Shown here one piece after another: positions 61,161-64,000 of a stretch of 64,000 bases of DNA (position 1 is the first letter of the stretch; each line of letters begins with the position of its first letter). The translations under genes and the position numbers were made by a program. The stretch comes from Halanaerobium saccharolyticum (GTDB taxonomy: Bacteria > Bacillota > Halanaerobiia > Halanaerobiales > Halanaerobiaceae). The stretch covers positions 62,001 to 126,000 of the forward strand of contig NZ_SNWX01000002.1 in NCBI RefSeq assembly GCF_004362045.1, read 5' to 3'. The notes under the pieces were generated by a model, which did no database searches, was not told the DNA's origin, and saw only the letters and a program-made list of their open reading frames with translations.

Positions 61161-61189
61161 TTTAAATCTTATTTTACAGGAGGAAAAAT

Positions 61190-61894
61190 GTGGACTATTA
61201 TACTGATGCGATATTTAGGGCTCTGGAGTTAATCATAACTTTAGATTCCGAAGTTATTCAGATTGTAACAACTTCTCTTAAAATTTCTATTTCTTCAACT
61301 TTTATTGCTTCAATTATTTCTATTCCTCTGGCAATAGTGATTGCCCGCAATAAATTTAAAACAAAAAAGTTTATTAATATAATTTTAAATACACTCTTAA
61401 GCCTGCCCACAGTTGTAGTCGGGATTTTTGTATATTCACTTATTTCCAGGCGGGGAATTATGGGAGAGTTAGATCTGCTTTTTACTCCCACAGGAATTAT
61501 ATTTGGCCAGGTGCTTTTAATCATCCCCTTAATTACCGCTTTGATCAGAAATGTTATTTTTTCAATGGACGAAAAACTGTATAAAACAGCTGTCTCAATG
61601 GGTGCCAGCCGCAGACAAAAATTTAAACTTTTAATTTCAGAAGCCAGATATGGGATTATAGGTGCAGTAATTGCAGGTTTTGGCAGAGTCCTGGGTGAGA
61701 TTGGTGTTTCAATGATGCTGGGTGGTAATATTAAGGGAGTTACCCGGACTATTACCACAGCAATGTCACTGGAAACAAACAAAGGCCGCTTTGCTTTTGC
61801 TTTAGCTTTAGGTATCATACTCCTGTCATTATCATTTTTAATAAATTTAATTACTTATTATCTGCAGGAGGGAAAAAATTATGCAAGAAGATAA
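61190..61894 (+). CDS. tupB: Tungstate ABC transporter permease
   Basis: The 234-residue membrane protein has five to six hydrophobic helices and the ABC permease loop KTAVSMGASRRQKFKLLISEA. The pattern LSLPTVVVGIFVYSLISRRG is typical of TupB/CysT-type permeases. GTG at 61190 follows CAGGAGG; the overlapping ATG at 61188 is in another frame and stops after 14 codons. It overlaps tupC by 14 bases. Confidence 0.93.
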   Translation: MDYYTDAIFRALELIITLDSEVIQIVTTSLKISISSTFIASIISIPLAIVIARNKFKTKKFINIILNTLLSLPTVVVGIFVYSLISRRGIMGELDLLFTPTGIIFGQVLLIIPLITALIRNVIFSMDEKLYKTAVSMGASRRQKFKLLISEARYGIIGAVIAGFGRVLGEIGVSMMLGGNIKGVTRTITTAMSLETNKGRFAFALALGIILLSLSFLINLITYYLQEGKNYARR

Positions 61895-62609
61895 AATTAT
61901 TGAATTAAAAAATATAGAAAAAATATGTGGAGATAGGAAAATTTTAAATATTGATAATTTTGCTGTCTTAAAAAATAAATTTAATTTTATTATTGGAGGT
62001 AATGGAAGTGGTAAAACCTCTCTCTTAAATATTCTATGTCTGGTTGATCAGGATTATCAGGGTCATCTGTATTATAAAGGTCAAAAGATAAATAAAGAGC
62101 AGCAAAATTTGGAATTGAGACGCAAATTTTCTGTGATCTGGCAGGATCCATATCTCTACCGGGGTGATGTCTTTTATAATATTGCTCTACCGTTAAAACT
62201 GAGAAATATTAATCAAAATTTGATCAATAAAAAAGTAAAAGAAATAGCTGCCAGACTGGAGATTCAGAATTTATTAGAACAATCTGCCCACACTCTTTCG
62301 GGAGGGGAAAGACAGAAAACTTCAATTGCCCGGGCTTTAATTACAGAGCCGGAGATTTTATTTGTAGATGAAGCGACAACAAATCTGGATGAGGAAAGTA
62401 TTCAATTTTTTAATTCACATTTTGCTGATTTAGTAACAGATGAGATGACTGTTGTTATGGTCAGCCATGATCGAAGGCAGATAAAACAGCTGGCAGATCA
62501 GATAACTTTACTTAAAAATGGGGAAATAAAAACAACTAAAAAGCTTAATAATTTCAATTTTGAACTATTTGGTGCAGGAATTGAAAGCCCCATAGTAGAA
62601 ATAGTTTAA
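61881..62609 (+). CDS. tupC: Tungstate ABC transporter ATPase
   Basis: The 242-residue ATPase has Walker A GGNGSGKTS at about 38-46, the Q-loop VIWQDPYLYRGDVF, signature LSGGERQKTSIARAL, Walker B ILFVDEATTN (with Ala for the usual Pro) and HisH in VSHDRR. There is no C-terminal regulatory (TOBE/molbindin) domain. It pairs with TupAB. AGGAGG lies before the ATG within tupB. Confidence 0.93.
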   Translation: MQEDKIIELKNIEKICGDRKILNIDNFAVLKNKFNFIIGGNGSGKTSLLNILCLVDQDYQGHLYYKGQKINKEQQNLELRRKFSVIWQDPYLYRGDVFYNIALPLKLRNINQNLINKKVKEIAARLEIQNLLEQSAHTLSGGERQKTSIARALITEPEILFVDEATTNLDEESIQFFNSHFADLVTDEMTVVMVSHDRRQIKQLADQITLLKNGEIKTTKKLNNFNFELFGAGIESPIVEIV

Positions 62610-62626
62610 TATAGAGGTGAAACAAA

Positions 62627-64000
62627 ATGAAAAAAATACTATTGAAAAATGCAAAATTAGTTGATGATATAGGTGTCAGAAAATCTGATCTGTTAATTGA
62701 AGGAGAAAAAATAGCGGCAGAAGAAAAAAGAGGTTTCTTTGCAGAAGAGGAGTCGAAAAATCAATTTAAAGTTATTGATCTGAAAGGAAAATATATATTT
62801 CCGGGGATTATTGATGCTCATACTCATTATCTGCTCCATTCTCGCGGTACTGTAACTGCAGATGATTTTTATCAGGGAAGTATTGCAGCTGCAGCCGGTG
62901 GAGTGACCACAGTAATTGATTATATTGATTTTCCCGTAGATGGAGATTTTAAGCGCTCTGTTGCTGAGCGTAAAAAAGAGGCCAGTGATTCCATAATTGA
63001 TTATAATTTTCATCAGGTTGTCCAGGATTTTAATGAAAACATTTCCAAAAACTTAGCTGATTTAAAAGATTTAGGGCTGGCAAGCATCAAACTTTTTACA
63101 ACTTATAAAGATGTTGGTTATATGATAGAGCGGGATCAGTGGTCTGAGCTATTTAAGCGGCTGAAAGAAATTGAAATCCTGCCGCAGGTTCATGCAGAAG
63201 ATGACGCTCTGATTCAGGATTTGAAAGAAGTTTACAGCAGACGAAACTTAACAGCTCCAGAGTTCCATCCAGCTATTAGACCGGGAATTACAGAAGCTTT
63301 AGCTGTTAAAGAGATGGGAGAAGAAGCCCTGCAGGCAGATATGCCGCTGTATATAGTCCATTTATCATCGGCAGAAGGTTTAGAAGCAGTTAGAGATTTA
63401 AGATCTAGAAAGGCACAAATCTATGCCGAAACTGCTCCTCATTATTTACTGCTTGACAGTTCGTATTTAAAAAGAGAAGAGGCCCAGCTTTATTTAATGA
63501 CTCCACCATTGAGAAGTAAATATGACAATCAAAAATTATGGCAGGGAGTCAGCACAGGTGAGTTTCAGGTAGTGGCAACTGATCACTGTGCTTTTAATAA
63601 AGAGCAAAAAATGCAGTCTAACTCCAGTCTGGAAATCCTGCCGGGAATTCCAGGAACCGAAACAATGCTGCCTCTGCTTTATAGTTCAGGAGTTAGAAAT
63701 AATAGGATAACAATTAGAGAAATGGTAGAGATGCTCTCAGTCAATCCTGCTAAAATATTTGGACTTTATCCAGAAAAAGGCTCCCTGGAAGTGGGAACCG
63801 ATGCTGATCTGACAGTTTTTGATCCAAATCTAGAAAAAAAATTAACTGCAGAAAATTTACATTCTGCAGCCGGATACAGTCCTTATAATGATTTTACAGT
63901 TAAAGGTTATCCTGTCATGACATTTAGACGGGGAGAGTTAATTTTTGCTGATAAGCTGAGAGCAGAAAAAGGAAGTGGCAAATTTATTTTTGCTCACAGT
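62627..64000 (+). CDS. Dihydropyrimidinase/hydantoinase family amidohydrolase (3' end outside window)
   Basis: The frame is open for 458 codons to the window edge. It has the amidohydrolase metal site IDAHTHY, the carboxylated Lys region SIKLFTTYK, QVHAEDD, YIVHLSSAEG and VVATDHCAF, in the order of D-hydantoinases and dihydropyrimidinases. It opens cyclic amides such as hydantoins or dihydropyrimidines. GAGGTG lies before the ATG, 17 bases after tupC. Hydantoinases of this kind also occur in selenium/molybdenum purine-degradation clusters, which may explain the neighbourhood. Nearly the whole protein is present. Confidence 0.92.
   Translation, partial: MKKILLKNAKLVDDIGVRKSDLLIEGEKIAAEEKRGFFAEEESKNQFKVIDLKGKYIFPGIIDAHTHYLLHSRGTVTADDFYQGSIAAAAGGVTTVIDYIDFPVDGDFKRSVAERKKEASDSIIDYNFHQVVQDFNENISKNLADLKDLGLASIKLFTTYKDVGYMIERDQWSELFKRLKEIEILPQVHAEDDALIQDLKEVYSRRNLTAPEFHPAIRPGITEALAVKEMGEEALQADMPLYIVHLSSAEGLEAVRDLRSRKAQIYAETAPHYLLLDSSYLKREEAQLYLMTPPLRSKYDNQKLWQGVSTGEFQVVATDHCAFNKEQKMQSNSSLEILPGIPGTETMLPLLYSSGVRNNRITIREMVEMLSVNPAKIFGLYPEKGSLEVGTDADLTVFDPNLEKKLTAENLHSAAGYSPYNDFTVKGYPVMTFRRGELIFADKLRAEKGSGKFIFAHS

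Noticed and set aside
61258-61818. Minus-strand open frame of 186 codons opposite tupB
   Set aside because: It lies wholly within tupB, has no ribosome binding site and shows only Ile/Ser/Thr-rich sequence typical of the complement of a hydrophobic gene.

Overview
The window reads as chromosome of a low-GC, anaerobic Firmicute-type bacterium. The inference rests on AT-rich codons, strong AGGAGG ribosome binding sites, oxygen-sensitive class III ribonucleotide reductase, two ferrous-iron (Feo) systems, tungstate uptake, an NhaC antiporter and many radical-SAM and nickel/molybdenum cofactor genes. Gene style (halophile-like Na+/H+ antiport, sugar uptake with intracellular GH13 enzymes) makes a Halanaerobium-like halophilic fermenter my best guess. 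This is inference, since no rRNA or marker gene is present. No tRNA, rRNA, CRISPR array or intact insertion sequence was seen.

Layout. 1-8.9 kb is an iron region: a ferric/polyvalent-cation ABC permease and ATPase, then feoA-feoB, a DtxR-type regulator fused to a FeoA domain, a third feoA, a second feoB, a FeoB-associated Cys-rich peptide, a DUF2325 protein and a decayed flavodoxin/DUF2023 pair. Fur-like and DtxR-like operators sit upstream. 9-13 kb: a CstA/BtsT-type transporter with a LytS/LytTR two-component system. 13.2-20.1 kb: an HD-GYP signalling protein, a cluster of DnaA boxes, corA and a 1250-residue DUF445 protein. 20.1-22.6 kb: a znuACB-type metal ABC operon. 22.8-26.4 kb: a cobalamin riboswitch followed by a class III ribonucleotide reductase whose glycyl-radical domain is a separate 44-residue gene. 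26.5-34 kb: FIST-GGDEF protein, cold-shock protein, alpha-amylase, MocA/XdhC molybdenum-hydroxylase maturation genes and a class-I amidotransferase. 34-42 kb: peptide ABC binding protein and two permeases without ATPases, azlCD, threonine aldolase, phoU and a P1 peptidase. 42-51.4 kb: periplasmic 5'-nucleotidase, NhaC antiporter, YgiQ, larE-larB-larC (larC split by a probable -1 frameshift) and TrmO. 52.5-59.9 kb: a small highly expressed-looking ORF and a LacI-controlled sugar ABC operon with an MFS transporter and GH13 glucosidase. 60-64 kb: a Moco/Tuco-type riboswitch, a 9-codon leader ORF and terminator, then tupABC and the start of a hydantoinase.

How it works together. Metals dominate: Fe2+ (feo), Zn/Mn (znu), Mg/Co (corA), Ni (lar) and W/Mo (tup, mocA, xdhC), each with its own control. 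Two RNA sensors (cobalamin, molybdenum/tungsten cofactor) and several operator palindromes are visible. Three ABC operons have a hairpin directly after the binding-protein gene, which would give more binding protein than permease.

The most unusual items are: the split ribonucleotide reductase under B12 control; the Moco/Tuco riboswitch whose 3' strand is the Shine-Dalgarno of a 9-codon ORF ending Pro-Pro-stop exactly where the terminator stem begins; the DnaA-box cluster far from any dnaA; the layered Fur/DtxR feo promoter with an internal translation start inside the dtxR-feoA fusion; tandem Spo0A-like boxes at two places; and a very long perfect palindrome related to other GGTACC repeats.
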